Counted from the first letter of the stretch, positions 1 through 8,086 are shown. The stretch: 8,553 bases of DNA from an uncultured Bacteroidales bacterium (GCA_937886455.1 CALGCU010000222.1:1-8553); one strand, 5' to 3'. Numbers and translations: made by a program. The notes: a model not told the origin generated them from the letters alone.

Positions 1-2
1 TG

Positions 3-1013
3 TATGTGAATATGTTTGAAGGGCCTTCGGCGTATCACACGGAACATATCTCGTTGGCGCAATGGGCAGACTGTCTATTAGTGGCACCAGCGACAGCGAA
101 TGTGATGGCAAAGATGGCCAATGGAATTGCGGATGATGCACTTTCCACAACTTATTTGGCATGTCAATGTCCTGTGATGATAGCGCCAGCCATGAACGAG
201 CATATGTGGGAACATGTGGCCAGGCAAAGGAATGTGGATGAGTTGCGAAAAAATGGGGTGGAAGTATTGACGCCCAACGAAGGAGAATTGGCGTGTGGGG
301 TGTCAGGCAAGGGAAGAATGCCGGAACCTGCTGAGATTGTAGCAAGAGTGATTGATTTTCTCACACCTAAAACTCTCAGTGGTAAAAAAGTGTTACTCAC
401 AGCAGGTCCCACCTATGAGAAGATTGACCCCGTGAGATTTATAGGTAATTTCTCCACCGGTAAAATGGGCTGTGCATTGGCAGAGGAGTGCAAAAGACGT
501 GGTGCAGATGTGACGCTCGTGGCTGGTCCGATACAACAAAAAACTTCACCGGCAATCAAACGAATCAATGTAATGTCGGCAGAGGAAATGTATGTGGCAG
601 CCGTGGCAGAATTTCCACAACACGATGTCGCCATTTTGTCGGCCGCAGTAGCAGACTTTACGCCGGAACAGACAGCAGATGTGAAGATTAAGCGAGAAAA
701 AGACGACCTCAACATAACGCTCAAACCGACACATGATATTGCAGCCACCTTAGGCGCCATGAAGCAAACCAACCAAGTTTTAGTGGGCTTTGCACTGGAA
801 ACCAATCAAGAACAGGAAAATGCGGCACGTAAGTTGACAAAGAAAAATTTGGATTTTATTGTGCTAAATTCTCTAAACGACAAAGGAGCAGGATTTGGTT
901 ATGACACAAACAAGGTGACTATCCTTGATAAAACCAATCAGCAAGAGTTTCCCCTCAAAAGCAAACAACAAGTGGCAGTGGACATTATCAATTATTTGGA
1001 AAATATATTATAA
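3..1013 (+). CDS. coaBC: CoaBC, bifunctional phosphopantothenoylcysteine decarboxylase / phosphopantothenate-cysteine ligase (5' end missing)
   Basis: This cytoplasmic enzyme joins cysteine to 4'-phosphopantothenate (CoaB) and decarboxylates the product to 4'-phosphopantetheine (CoaC) in coenzyme A synthesis. The reading frame is open to the left edge, so the GTG at 6 is an internal valine codon; roughly 60 N-terminal residues of a ~400-residue family protein lie outside. Counting from that codon, the CoaC half shows the His of the HIxL segment (H14), APATAN (27-32), the substrate-binding PAMN (61-64) and the clamp cysteine in LACG (C97). The CoaB half starts near residue 127 with LLTAGPTYEKIDPVR, followed by NFSTGKMG, SAAVADF and a KIKR lysine motif. 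It ends 9 bases before the DUF4835 gene in the same orientation, which suggests an operon. Family assignment is very secure. Confidence 0.96.
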   Translation, partial: YVNMFEGPSAYHTEHISLAQWADCLLVAPATANVMAKMANGIADDALSTTYLACQCPVMIAPAMNEHMWEHVARQRNVDELRKNGVEVLTPNEGELACGVSGKGRMPEPAEIVARVIDFLTPKTLSGKKVLLTAGPTYEKIDPVRFIGNFSTGKMGCALAEECKRRGADVTLVAGPIQQKTSPAIKRINVMSAEEMYVAAVAEFPQHDVAILSAAVADFTPEQTADVKIKREKDDLNITLKPTHDIAATLGAMKQTNQVLVGFALETNQEQENAARKLTKKNLDFIVLNSLNDKGAGFGYDTNKVTILDKTNQQEFPLKSKQQVAVDIINYLENIL

Positions 1014-1022
1014 GACATATTC

Positions 1023-1928
1023 ATGAAGAAACTACTATCAACCCTATTGCTTGTATTGGTCAGCACAACGGTATTTGCTCAAGAATTGAACTGTAATGTA
1101 CAAATCAATTCAGACCAAATAGAGGGTAGCAACAAATCAATCTTCAACACTCTACAACAAGCGATAGGTGAATTTATCAATAACCGACGATGGACAGACA
1201 TGACGGTGGCGCAGCAAGAGCGCATTGAGTGTAACATGACACTGATTGTGAATGCAGTGACAGACAATCAAATATCCGGAGTGCTACAAGTGCAATCACG
1301 TCGTCCGGTGTATAATACCAGCTATACCACGCCTTTACTAAACTTTAGAGACGAGAAGTTTACATTTCAATATACAGAGTTTGAACAACTCGAGTATCAA
1401 GAGAATGTATTTACCACCAACCTAACGTCAATGTTGGCCTATTATGTGTATCTGATTATTGGGTATGACATGGATAGTTATTCTCCATTAGGTGGCACCC
1501 CTTATTTTCAAGTGGCAGAAAACATTGTGTTGAATGCGCAAAGTGCTTCTCTGGAAGATGCAGAGGCAGCAGGATGGAAATCATTTAGTGACAACAGAAA
1601 CAGATATGCGCTCATCAATAATTTGATGGATGAGGCGTTTAGTAAATATCGTCAGTTCTTCTATGCCTACCATCGGTTGTACTTAGATGCGATGGAGGTG
1701 AATGTGAGCAATGCCCGTTCAAAGATAATGGCAGAATTGCCTGTAATCAGAGAGGCTAACCGTGCCAGACCATCTGCTGTGGCTATCACTGCATTCTTAG
1801 ATGCAAAGGGAGACGAATTGGTGAATATATTTCAGCCGGCACCACAAGCAGAACGAGAAGCAGTGCATGAAGTGTTGATGGATGTAGATCCAACGCGGAA
1901 TACCTTATACGACAAACTGACTCAATAA
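1023..1928 (+). CDS. DUF4835 family secreted protein, Bacteroidota-specific, function unknown
   Basis: The product is 301 residues. It has a Sec signal peptide: basic MKK, a hydrophobic LLSTLLLVLVSTTVFA core, and probable cleavage before QELNC, giving a periplasmic or envelope protein. The mature N-terminus (QELNC, NSDQIEGSNKSIF, FINNRRWT and a downstream ERIECNM) matches what I recall of the DUF4835 family of Bacteroidota, whose members are about 300 residues long. No catalytic motif or membrane segment is visible beyond the signal. The middle (about 105-165) is rich in Tyr and Phe (QYTEFEQLEYQE, AYYVYLIIGYDMDSYSPLGG). The gene sits 9 bases after coaBC and 9 bases before recN, so it is probably co-transcribed with them, but that does not reveal its role. 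The ATG at 1023 gives a perfect signal peptide, so the start is secure. Confidence 0.9.
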   Translation: MKKLLSTLLLVLVSTTVFAQELNCNVQINSDQIEGSNKSIFNTLQQAIGEFINNRRWTDMTVAQQERIECNMTLIVNAVTDNQISGVLQVQSRRPVYNTSYTTPLLNFRDEKFTFQYTEFEQLEYQENVFTTNLTSMLAYYVYLIIGYDMDSYSPLGGTPYFQVAENIVLNAQSASLEDAEAAGWKSFSDNRNRYALINNLMDEAFSKYRQFFYAYHRLYLDAMEVNVSNARSKIMAELPVIREANRARPSAVAITAFLDAKGDELVNIFQPAPQAEREAVHEVLMDVDPTRNTLYDKLTQ

Positions 1929-1937
1929 CGACAGAAA

Positions 1938-3608
1938 ATGCTACAACATTTAAGTATAACCAACTATGCCCTCATAAGGGAACTGGAAATTGACTTTGAA
2001 GCAGGATTTTCCGTAATGACGGGAGAAACAGGCTCCGGTAAATCAATTATTCTGGGTGCTTTAGGGCTGATTATGGGACAACGTGCCGATATTCGTGTGA
2101 TTTCTGATGGTGAGCAGAAATGTGTGATAGAAGCCGACTTTCAATTGAAGGACGGAGATATAGAAGCATTTTTCCAAGAAAATGATTTGGATTATGAAGG
2201 TGGGAATTGCTGTATCAGACGCGAACTGAACAGAAATGGAAAATCACGCACTTTTGTGAATGACACCCCAGTGTCGCTAACAATCCTAAAAGAATTGACT
2301 GACCAACTCATCGACATTCATTCGCAACATGAAAATCTCCTACTCAAGTCCAACCAATTTCAATTAGAAACAGTTGATACGATTGCCGCCAATCATGTTG
2401 AGCGCGAAGCTTATGAGAAAGCATTTGATGAGTATGTGACAACAAAGCGAACGTTGGAAGAACTCATGGAGAGTACCCAAAAATCAAAAGAAGAAGAGGA
2501 CTATATCCGCTATCAATACAACCAATTGGAGGAAGCCAATCTTAAAGAGGGAGAGTTGGATGAACTGGAGGGAGAGTTAGAAATGTTGCAAAATGCCGAA
2601 CTCATCAAAACTAATTTGTGGCAAACATTCCACGCGTTGGATGGTGAGCAAGGTTCGTTGAGCATTTTACATGGAGCACAAAGCGCTTTGAACAAAGTGG
2701 CCGGATATATGCAGAAAGTGCAAGAATTGGCTCAACGATTAGACAGTACAATTATTGAGTTGAAAGATGTGGCAGCAGAAGTGGAAGATTTGTCGGAAAA
2801 TATGGAAGTTCAGCCCGAACGAATGCAAGAAGTAGAAGATAGGCTGAACCTTATCAACACATTACTTCAAAAGCATGCTTGCCAAACAGAAGGAGAACTG
2901 TTGAAGCTAAAACAAAGCTTCGCAGACAGGCTGGATGTGATTGACAATTCAGAAGAAAGAATAAGAGAACTCACGGCACAATTAGAAGAAGCGAAAAGAG
3001 CACTGAATAAGGCAGGCGAACAGTTGAGCGTTTCCCGAAAACGAATCAAGACACCAACAGAAGAAAAAATCACCACCCAATTGAAATGTTTAGGGGTACC
3101 CCATCCGAATTTCCAAATTGAATACGCACAATGTGCCACTCCCACAAAATCAGGAATGGATGAAATACAATTTCTTTTTGCTGCCAACAAAAATCAAACT
3201 TTGCGTAATGTAGCTGACGTGGCATCGGGCGGAGAAGTGGCACGATTGATGCTATGCTTGAAAGCACTTTTGGCAGAACATCGTTCATTGCCGACCTTGA
3301 TATTTGACGAGATAGATACGGGTGTGTCGGGAGAAGTGGCAACGCAAATGGCTACCATCATGAGGAGTATGGCACAACATATGCAGGTGATGGCTATTAC
3401 CCATCTACCACAAATAGCCGCCAAAGGCAATGTACACTACAAAGTGTATAAACAAGACGCCGAAGAACACACTGAGACACAAATCAAACGCCTTACACAT
3501 GAAGAGCGAGTGATGGAGATTGCACAAATGTTGAGCGGAGCAAATGTGACAGATGCCGCCTTACAAAATGCGCGAGAATTGCTAAAAGAAAAGAATGACG
3601 AACGATGA
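1938..3608 (+). CDS. recN: DNA repair protein RecN (SMC-like ATPase)
   Basis: RecN is an SMC-like ATPase that acts on double-strand breaks in recombinational repair. The 556 residues match the usual family length of about 550. The N-terminal head begins LSITNYALI, with Walker A GETGSGKS at residues 29-36. Two long charged, Leu-rich helical arms (about 155-230 and 290-375) form the expected coiled coil. The C-terminal head carries the ABC signature SGGE at 430-433 and Walker B LIFDEIDTGVSG, with catalytic D457 and E458, then the conserved THLPQIAA segment. All ATPase motifs are intact. The ATG lies 9 bases after the DUF4835 stop with no Shine-Dalgarno sequence, as is usual in Bacteroidota. Co-transcription with coaBC and the DUF4835 gene is likely; no SOS-type operator was recognised. 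Confidence 0.97.
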   Translation: MLQHLSITNYALIRELEIDFEAGFSVMTGETGSGKSIILGALGLIMGQRADIRVISDGEQKCVIEADFQLKDGDIEAFFQENDLDYEGGNCCIRRELNRNGKSRTFVNDTPVSLTILKELTDQLIDIHSQHENLLLKSNQFQLETVDTIAANHVEREAYEKAFDEYVTTKRTLEELMESTQKSKEEEDYIRYQYNQLEEANLKEGELDELEGELEMLQNAELIKTNLWQTFHALDGEQGSLSILHGAQSALNKVAGYMQKVQELAQRLDSTIIELKDVAAEVEDLSENMEVQPERMQEVEDRLNLINTLLQKHACQTEGELLKLKQSFADRLDVIDNSEERIRELTAQLEEAKRALNKAGEQLSVSRKRIKTPTEEKITTQLKCLGVPHPNFQIEYAQCATPTKSGMDEIQFLFAANKNQTLRNVADVASGGEVARLMLCLKALLAEHRSLPTLIFDEIDTGVSGEVATQMATIMRSMAQHMQVMAITHLPQIAAKGNVHYKVYKQDAEEHTETQIKRLTHEERVMEIAQMLSGANVTDAALQNARELLKEKNDER

Positions 3609-3658
3609 ACCCACATACAAAGTACATCGTTAAAGAACCAAGAAAATAAGAAGAGCGG

Positions 3659-5563
3659 ATGCAAATCCCACAAGGTATACACAACAAAACAACACAGGGA
3701 CTAAGAAATCTATGGATAGGTTTCTGTTTGATGTGTTGTGCAATGTTAAATGCTCAAACCTTGGGAGTAGATAGCCTATCACAAGCTCTTCCAACTGACA
3801 CAACTACATCGTTGCAGGTAGATTCAGTGCCACAAGATTCAGTGGTCACTCCACAAAAAAAATCATTTTTAGATGCTCAGGTAGTGTATTCAGCTTCCGA
3901 CTCCATTGTATTATGGGGAGATGGTACAGCCTTTCTACATGGAACAGGCGATGTGACCTATCAAGCGATGAATCTAAAAGCAGATTATGTGAGGGTGAAA
4001 ATGGACAGCAGCACTGTGTATGCCAAAGGTGTGCCCGACTCAGTGGGGAAAATTCAGGGAAGTCCGGTGTTTTCAGACAACGGCACAGAATATGAAGCCA
4101 AGGAAATGACCTACAACCTCAAGACACGCAAAGCATTTGTAAGACAGGTAGTGACACAACAAGGAGAAGGATACATCGTGAGCGACAGGACGAAAATCAC
4201 AGAAGACAAGACACTAAGCATGGCGGGAGGAAGATATACTACGTGTGATGATCATGAACATCCCCATTTCTGGCTTCAACTCACCAAAGCAAAGGTGAAG
4301 CCTGGCGAATATGTTGCCACCGGGCCTGCCTATCTTGTATTGGCAGATGTACCGCTTCCCCTTGCTATTCCATTTGGATTTTTCCCCTTTACCAACAAAT
4401 ACTCTTCCGGTATTATCATGCCAAGTTTTGGAGATGATGCCAGCAGAGGATTTTACCTGCATAACGGAGGGTATTATTTTGCCATCAATGACTATTTTGA
4501 TTTGGAACTAACAGGAGATATTTACACAAAAGGAACGTGGGCTGTCAACTTGAGATCCAATTATGTGAAGCGTTATAAGTTTAGAGGAAGCCTTGACATA
4601 TCCTATCGAACAGATGTGACAAGTGAGAAGGACTTGCCTGACTATCGCAAGGCAACAAATATGAGCATTCGATGGTCGCATTCACAAGATGCAAAAGCCA
4701 ATCCATATACAACATTTTCAGCGAATGTAAACTTTTCAACCAGTGGATATAACAAAAGCAACATAAACAGTTACTATGACGGTGCTCTCAATTCAGAAAA
4801 CACCAAGTCGTCGAGTGTGAGTTTCTCCCAACGTTTCCCGGAAAGCCCGTGGAGCATTTCAAGAAGCGTATCGGTTGCACAAAGAACTAGAGACTCCACC
4901 ATCAATCTATCTTTGCCAACTTTGAACGTATCGATGAGTCGTATCTATCCGTTCAAACGTAAAAATCCGATAGGGAAAGAAAGGTGGTATGAGAAAATCG
5001 CCCTATCATACACAGCCACAATCAACAATAGTATTGACACTAAGGAGTCGATGTTGTTCAAATCATCTTTCTTGAATGATTGGAAAAATGGTATCAAGCA
5101 TACTTTGCCCATATCGGCTTCATTCACCCTATTTAAGTACATCAATGTTACTCCTCAAATCAACTATAATGCACGCATGTATTTCAGACGGGTGGATCAA
5201 TCATGGAATGAACAAGAAAACCAGGTGCAACGAGATACGACCAACGGATTCTATTATGTGCAGGATTTTAATTTGAGTCTTTCGGCTTCAACTAAATTGT
5301 ATGGTTTTTACATTCCCATCAGAAAGATATTTGGCGACAAAATTGACCGAATAAGGCATGTGGTGACACCTTCTGTTGGCTTGTCATGGCACCCCGACTT
5401 TGGAGCACCTCTATGGGGGTATTACGGAACGTATGAACGACCAGTTAATCCCAACGATCCGACCAACTTAGAGACACGGGAAGTGACATACTCGCGCGGG
5501 AAGAGGGCAAGCCGGTATGGTCAACTTATCATTGGGGAACAACCTGGAAATGAAAATACGTAA
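3659..5563 (+). CDS. lptD: LptD-like LPS assembly outer-membrane protein, N-terminal fragment (frameshifted)
   Basis: LptD inserts lipopolysaccharide into the outer leaflet of the outer membrane. This frame gives 634 residues, with a signal peptide (core LWIGFCLMCCAML, probable cleavage after NA near residue 32) and a Thr/Ser-rich linker. An OstA-like beta-jellyroll segment follows at about 72-195 (GDGTAFLHGTGDVTYQ, LKADYV, SPVFSDNGTEYEAKEMTYN), then the PFGFFPF motif at 238-244. From there it has many aromatic-alternating strands typical of an outer-membrane beta-barrel. After TYSR (about residue 613) the sequence stops looking like the family and runs 21 residues to a stop. The rest of the barrel continues in the +1 frame from about 5499 to 6353; the joined product would be about 897 residues, close to what I recall for this family in Bacteroidota. 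As read, the barrel is incomplete, so the fragment would probably not work alone. Confidence 0.88.
   Translation: MQIPQGIHNKTTQGLRNLWIGFCLMCCAMLNAQTLGVDSLSQALPTDTTTSLQVDSVPQDSVVTPQKKSFLDAQVVYSASDSIVLWGDGTAFLHGTGDVTYQAMNLKADYVRVKMDSSTVYAKGVPDSVGKIQGSPVFSDNGTEYEAKEMTYNLKTRKAFVRQVVTQQGEGYIVSDRTKITEDKTLSMAGGRYTTCDDHEHPHFWLQLTKAKVKPGEYVATGPAYLVLADVPLPLAIPFGFFPFTNKYSSGIIMPSFGDDASRGFYLHNGGYYFAINDYFDLELTGDIYTKGTWAVNLRSNYVKRYKFRGSLDISYRTDVTSEKDLPDYRKATNMSIRWSHSQDAKANPYTTFSANVNFSTSGYNKSNINSYYDGALNSENTKSSSVSFSQRFPESPWSISRSVSVAQRTRDSTINLSLPTLNVSMSRIYPFKRKNPIGKERWYEKIALSYTATINNSIDTKESMLFKSSFLNDWKNGIKHTLPISASFTLFKYINVTPQINYNARMYFRRVDQSWNEQENQVQRDTTNGFYYVQDFNLSLSASTKLYGFYIPIRKIFGDKIDRIRHVVTPSVGLSWHPDFGAPLWGYYGTYERPVNPNDPTNLETREVTYSRGKRASRYGQLIIGEQPGNENT
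5489..5501 (+). other. Frameshift site within the lptD-like gene
   Basis: The left part is in family frame through the codons for T-Y-S-R (to about 5497). The right part becomes family-like in the next frame, reading G-R-G-Q-A-G-M-V-N-L-S-L from 5499. The frame-3 stop TGA at 5484-5486 sets the left limit of the crossover. The site is CTCGCGCGGGA. Removing one G gives Y-S-R-G-R-G-Q; adding one CG unit gives Y-S-R-A-G-R-G-Q. Both restore a plausible barrel-loop sequence. Whether this is a sequencing error, a real mutation or a slippage-prone tract cannot be told from one sequence. Confidence 0.85.
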
Positions 5564-6353
5564 TGACAAGGACACCACAGGGAAGGAACCATTTAAGGTG
5601 ATTAGTTTGATAGACAATTTTGCTGTGAGTACTTCCTATAACATTGCAGCCGATTCCATGCGTTGGTCTAATTTTAACGCACAACTACGTCTGAAATTAT
5701 GGAAGGGATATTCGTTGAGTTTGAGTGGAGCATTTGACCCCTATAAATATGCACTCAATGAGTTTGGCAATCTGGTTCATATTAGCAAATGGAGAAAATT
5801 CCCCAAGTTTCTGGGTACAAGTACTTCGTTTTCCTATACTTTCAACAACCAAACCTTTAAGACGTGGTTTGGAAAAGATAAAAAAAAGAAAAACGACATA
5901 CAAAATACTGAGAATGGAGAGTCTCAAGACCCTATGTCGGAGGACGCAGAGGCAACAGTAGAGGCGAGCAATGATGGCTACACAAAAGTGGAAATCCCAT
6001 GGAGTCTTTCTGTGGATTACTCTATTCGATATGGACAGAGTGGGATATTTGACAAAGAAAAAATGGACTATAAGATGGAGTTTACTCACAACTTAAGATT
6101 AGCCGGTAACATCAGTTTGGGAAAATGGAGGGTGAGTGCTTCTACCTCGTATGACTTTAAGGCGAAACAATTTACATATACCAACATCACGGTCAATAGA
6201 GACCTACACTGTTGGAGCATGAGTGGTAGTTTTGTACCTTTTGGACCTTGCAAATCTTATACATTCAGAATTGGAGTGAACGCCAGCATGTTGTCTGACC
6301 TCAAATATGAAAAACAAAGTGATTATGGACGACCACAAACTAATTGGTGGTAA
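5517..6353 (+). CDS. lptD: LptD-like protein, C-terminal beta-barrel fragment (frameshifted continuation)
   Basis: This is the remainder of the LPS assembly barrel, displaced by one frame from the 3659-5563 fragment. Family-like sequence already begins at about 5499, so the ATG at 5517 is only the first in-frame methionine and need not be a real start; there is no signal peptide. The conserved start of the piece reads GNNLEMKIRNDKDTTG. It continues with amphipathic aromatic strands (YSLSLSGAFDPYKY, WSLSVDYSIRY, WRVSASTSYDFKAKQFTY) and ends in TNWW, a plausible barrel C-terminus. Between about residues 123 and 155 lies a Lys-rich, then strongly acidic, low-complexity stretch (GKDKKKKNDIQ, then ENGESQDPMSEDAEATVE), best read as a surface or periplasmic loop. 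Without the N-terminal half the piece could not be exported. No promoter is apparent in front of it. Confidence 0.85.
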   Translation: MVNLSLGNNLEMKIRNDKDTTGKEPFKVISLIDNFAVSTSYNIAADSMRWSNFNAQLRLKLWKGYSLSLSGAFDPYKYALNEFGNLVHISKWRKFPKFLGTSTSFSYTFNNQTFKTWFGKDKKKKNDIQNTENGESQDPMSEDAEATVEASNDGYTKVEIPWSLSVDYSIRYGQSGIFDKEKMDYKMEFTHNLRLAGNISLGKWRVSASTSYDFKAKQFTYTNITVNRDLHCWSMSGSFVPFGPCKSYTFRIGVNASMLSDLKYEKQSDYGRPQTNWW

Positions 6354-6395
6354 GATAAATGATAACAATATTAACAATTTAAATAATAAAAGATT

Positions 6396-6968
6396 ATGAT
6401 TGAAAAAGGAAAAATGGTTAGAGTGTCTTATGACCTCTACGTTGATGCGGAAGAAACCGGCAAACAAGAATTGATGGAAAGAGCAACAGAAGAACATCCA
6501 TTGGCTTTTTGCTTTGGAGTAGAACCTATGTTACCTATGTTTGAAGCGAATTTGGTAGGCTTGAAGGAAGGTGATAGTTTTGATTTCACCATCCCATGCC
6601 AAGAAGCATATGGTGAATATGATGAGGAGAGTGTAATTATGCTCGATAAGAAGATTTTTGAAGTAGACGGAAAGTTTGATGATGAACGCATTGTTGCCGG
6701 TGGCATAGTACCTTTGATGGATACAGAAGGTAATCATTTCCAAGCTCAGGTTGTGGAAGTAACTGACACACAAGTACAAGTTGACCTCAATCATCCATTA
6801 GCAGGAGAAAACTTACACTTTATTGGCAAAGTAGTGGGCGTGAGAGAAGCCACAGAAGAAGAACTTGATGCACTGAAACATCACCAACATGGTTGTGGAT
6901 GTGGTTGTGGCGACTGTGGTTCTGATAGTGATTGTGGATGTAATTGCTCTGGTTGCGATTGTCACTAA
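6396..6968 (+). CDS. slyD: SlyD-type FKBP peptidyl-prolyl cis-trans isomerase with metal-binding tail
   Basis: This is a cytoplasmic prolyl isomerase/chaperone of the SlyD family, whose members also bind Ni or Zn and in E. coli help deliver nickel. The 190 residues show the FKBP first half (VSYDLYV at 10-16, PLAFCFG at 35-41, LPMFEANLVGLKEGD at 46-60, EAYGEYD near 70). The insert-in-flap chaperone domain follows (about 76-127), then the second FKBP half with the hallmark DLNHPLAGENLHF from residue 130. The tail from H162 holds HHQH followed by nine cysteines in CGCGCGDCG-type spacing and a final CH, a strong metal-binding array. The usual Gly of the LIPGFE-type segment is Met here (LPMFE). 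A 42-base AT-rich leader precedes it and aroC follows after 7 bases, so the two are probably translated from one message. No regulatory site was seen. Confidence 0.95.
   Translation: MIEKGKMVRVSYDLYVDAEETGKQELMERATEEHPLAFCFGVEPMLPMFEANLVGLKEGDSFDFTIPCQEAYGEYDEESVIMLDKKIFEVDGKFDDERIVAGGIVPLMDTEGNHFQAQVVEVTDTQVQVDLNHPLAGENLHFIGKVVGVREATEEELDALKHHQHGCGCGCGDCGSDSDCGCNCSGCDCH
6892..6965 (+). repeat. Low-complexity TGTGG/TGTGGATG tract encoding the SlyD Cys/Gly tail
   Basis: The 3' end of slyD is built from reiterated TGTGG, TGTGGATG and GATTGT units that encode alternating Cys and Gly. The repetition makes tail length prone to change by slippage or recombination. It also keeps an alternative frame open that reads as Val/Ile-rich sequence in front of aroC. 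Confidence 0.6.
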
Positions 6969-6975
6969 TACCACT

Positions 6976-8046
6976 ATGAATACATTCGGACAGTATTTCC
7001 GTTTCACCTCATTTGGAGAATCCCATGGTATGATGGTGGGGGGCGTGTTAGATGGATGTCCTGCAGGACTTACTCTGGACATTGAGGAAATCAATGAGGA
7101 ACTCCGCAGACGACGTCCGGGACAATCGTCTATTACTACTGCGCGCAAGGAAAACGATTCTGTGGAATTTGTATCCGGTGTACTGGATGGAGTTACCACC
7201 GGTGTGCCCATTGCCTTTCTGATAAAGAATGAAAATCAGAGGTCGCAAGATTATGAACAAATGAAGGATTTGTTTCGTCCATCGCATGCTGATTACACCT
7301 ATCAAATGAAATATGGAATCAGAGATTACCGAGGAGGAGGACGTAGTTCTGCAAGAGAAACCGCTGCCAGAGTAGTGGCGGGTTCTATTGCAAAACAATG
7401 GCTGAAACAGTGGAATATTACAATTCAGGCATACACTTCACAGATAGGACCTATTGCATTGGAGAATGATTACACAAAATATCCTTTGGAACAAACAGAA
7501 ACGAATGTTGTGCGATGTCCTCAACCGGAAATGGCTATGCAAATGCAAGCATTGATTGAGCAAGTAAAGAGCGAGGGAGATTCCATTGGAGGCACCATTA
7601 CATGTGTGATAAGCCATCTACCCGTCGGCTTGGGGAATCCTATTTTTGGTAAATTACAAGCTACCTTAGCACAAGCCATGATGAGCATAAATGCTGTGAA
7701 AGGGTTTGAGTATGGATGTGGATTTCAACATTTAGACAAGAAAGGTTCTGAACTGAATGATGCCTTTTATGCGGAAAATGGGAACGTGAGAGCCAAAACC
7801 AACTACTCAGGAGGCATACAAGGCGGTATATCCAACGGAGAAGATGTGTATTTTCGTGTAGCTGTAAAGCCTACTGCTACTATCAGCCTACCACAACAAA
7901 CCGTTGATGTACATGGAAATGAAGTAACCTTAGAAGCAAAAGGAAGACATGATCCATGTATTGTACCAAGAGCAGTACCCGTGGTGGAAGCAATGGCTGC
8001 TTTGGCTGTGGCGGATGCAATGAAACAAAGATTAACTGAACTATAA
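6976..8046 (+). CDS. aroC: Chorismate synthase
   Basis: The enzyme converts 5-enolpyruvylshikimate 3-phosphate to chorismate with reduced FMN, the last step of the shikimate pathway. The start chosen is ATG 6976, giving 356 residues, the normal family length, and beginning MNTFGQYFRFTSFGESHG. All three family signatures are present: FGESHG with catalytic H17; RPSHADYTYQ with H104, followed by YRGGGRSSARET; and GRHDPCIVPRAVPVVEAMA with H325 and D326. The frame is also open upstream to a GTG at 6889, but those 29 residues are Val/Ile-rich translation of the slyD Cys tail in another frame and should not be part of the protein. It lies 7 bases after the slyD stop with no Shine-Dalgarno sequence, so co-transcription with slyD is likely. 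Confidence 0.97.
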   Translation: MNTFGQYFRFTSFGESHGMMVGGVLDGCPAGLTLDIEEINEELRRRRPGQSSITTARKENDSVEFVSGVLDGVTTGVPIAFLIKNENQRSQDYEQMKDLFRPSHADYTYQMKYGIRDYRGGGRSSARETAARVVAGSIAKQWLKQWNITIQAYTSQIGPIALENDYTKYPLEQTETNVVRCPQPEMAMQMQALIEQVKSEGDSIGGTITCVISHLPVGLGNPIFGKLQATLAQAMMSINAVKGFEYGCGFQHLDKKGSELNDAFYAENGNVRAKTNYSGGIQGGISNGEDVYFRVAVKPTATISLPQQTVDVHGNEVTLEAKGRHDPCIVPRAVPVVEAMAALAVADAMKQRLTEL

Positions 8047-8055
8047 GCAAAAGAA

Positions 8056-8086
8056 TTTGATAATTGCCGAAAAAAGTGTATTTTTG
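8056..8086 (+). promoter_or_regulatory. Bacteroidota-type sigma promoter for the M3 peptidase gene
   Basis: TTTG at 8056-8059 (-33 element) and TATTTTTG at 8079-8086 (-7 element, consensus TAnnTTTG) are separated by 19 bases, the spacing known for the primary sigma factor of Bacteroidota. It falls in the 87-base gap after aroC. The expected transcript start near 8092 gives a leader of about 40 bases before the ATG at 8134. It suggests that the downstream gene is a separate transcription unit. Confidence 0.72.

Noticed and set aside
6..8. GTG at 6 as the coaBC start
   Set aside because: The frame is open to the left edge and the residues match the middle of the CoaC domain; the true start lies outside the window.
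2867..3430. Antisense open frames across recN (and similar ones in coaBC, lptD and aroC)
   Set aside because: They lie opposite strongly conserved coding sequence, show no family motif and have no start context of their own.
5484..5563. Programmed ribosomal frameshift in the lptD-like gene
   Set aside because: There is no slippery heptamer, stop-adjacent shift signal or clear downstream hairpin, and I know of no family precedent; error or mutation is simpler.
6227..6234. TAGTTTTG as a promoter -7 element for slyD
   Set aside because: It matches TAnnTTTG but has no TTTG at the right distance upstream and lies in barrel coding sequence.
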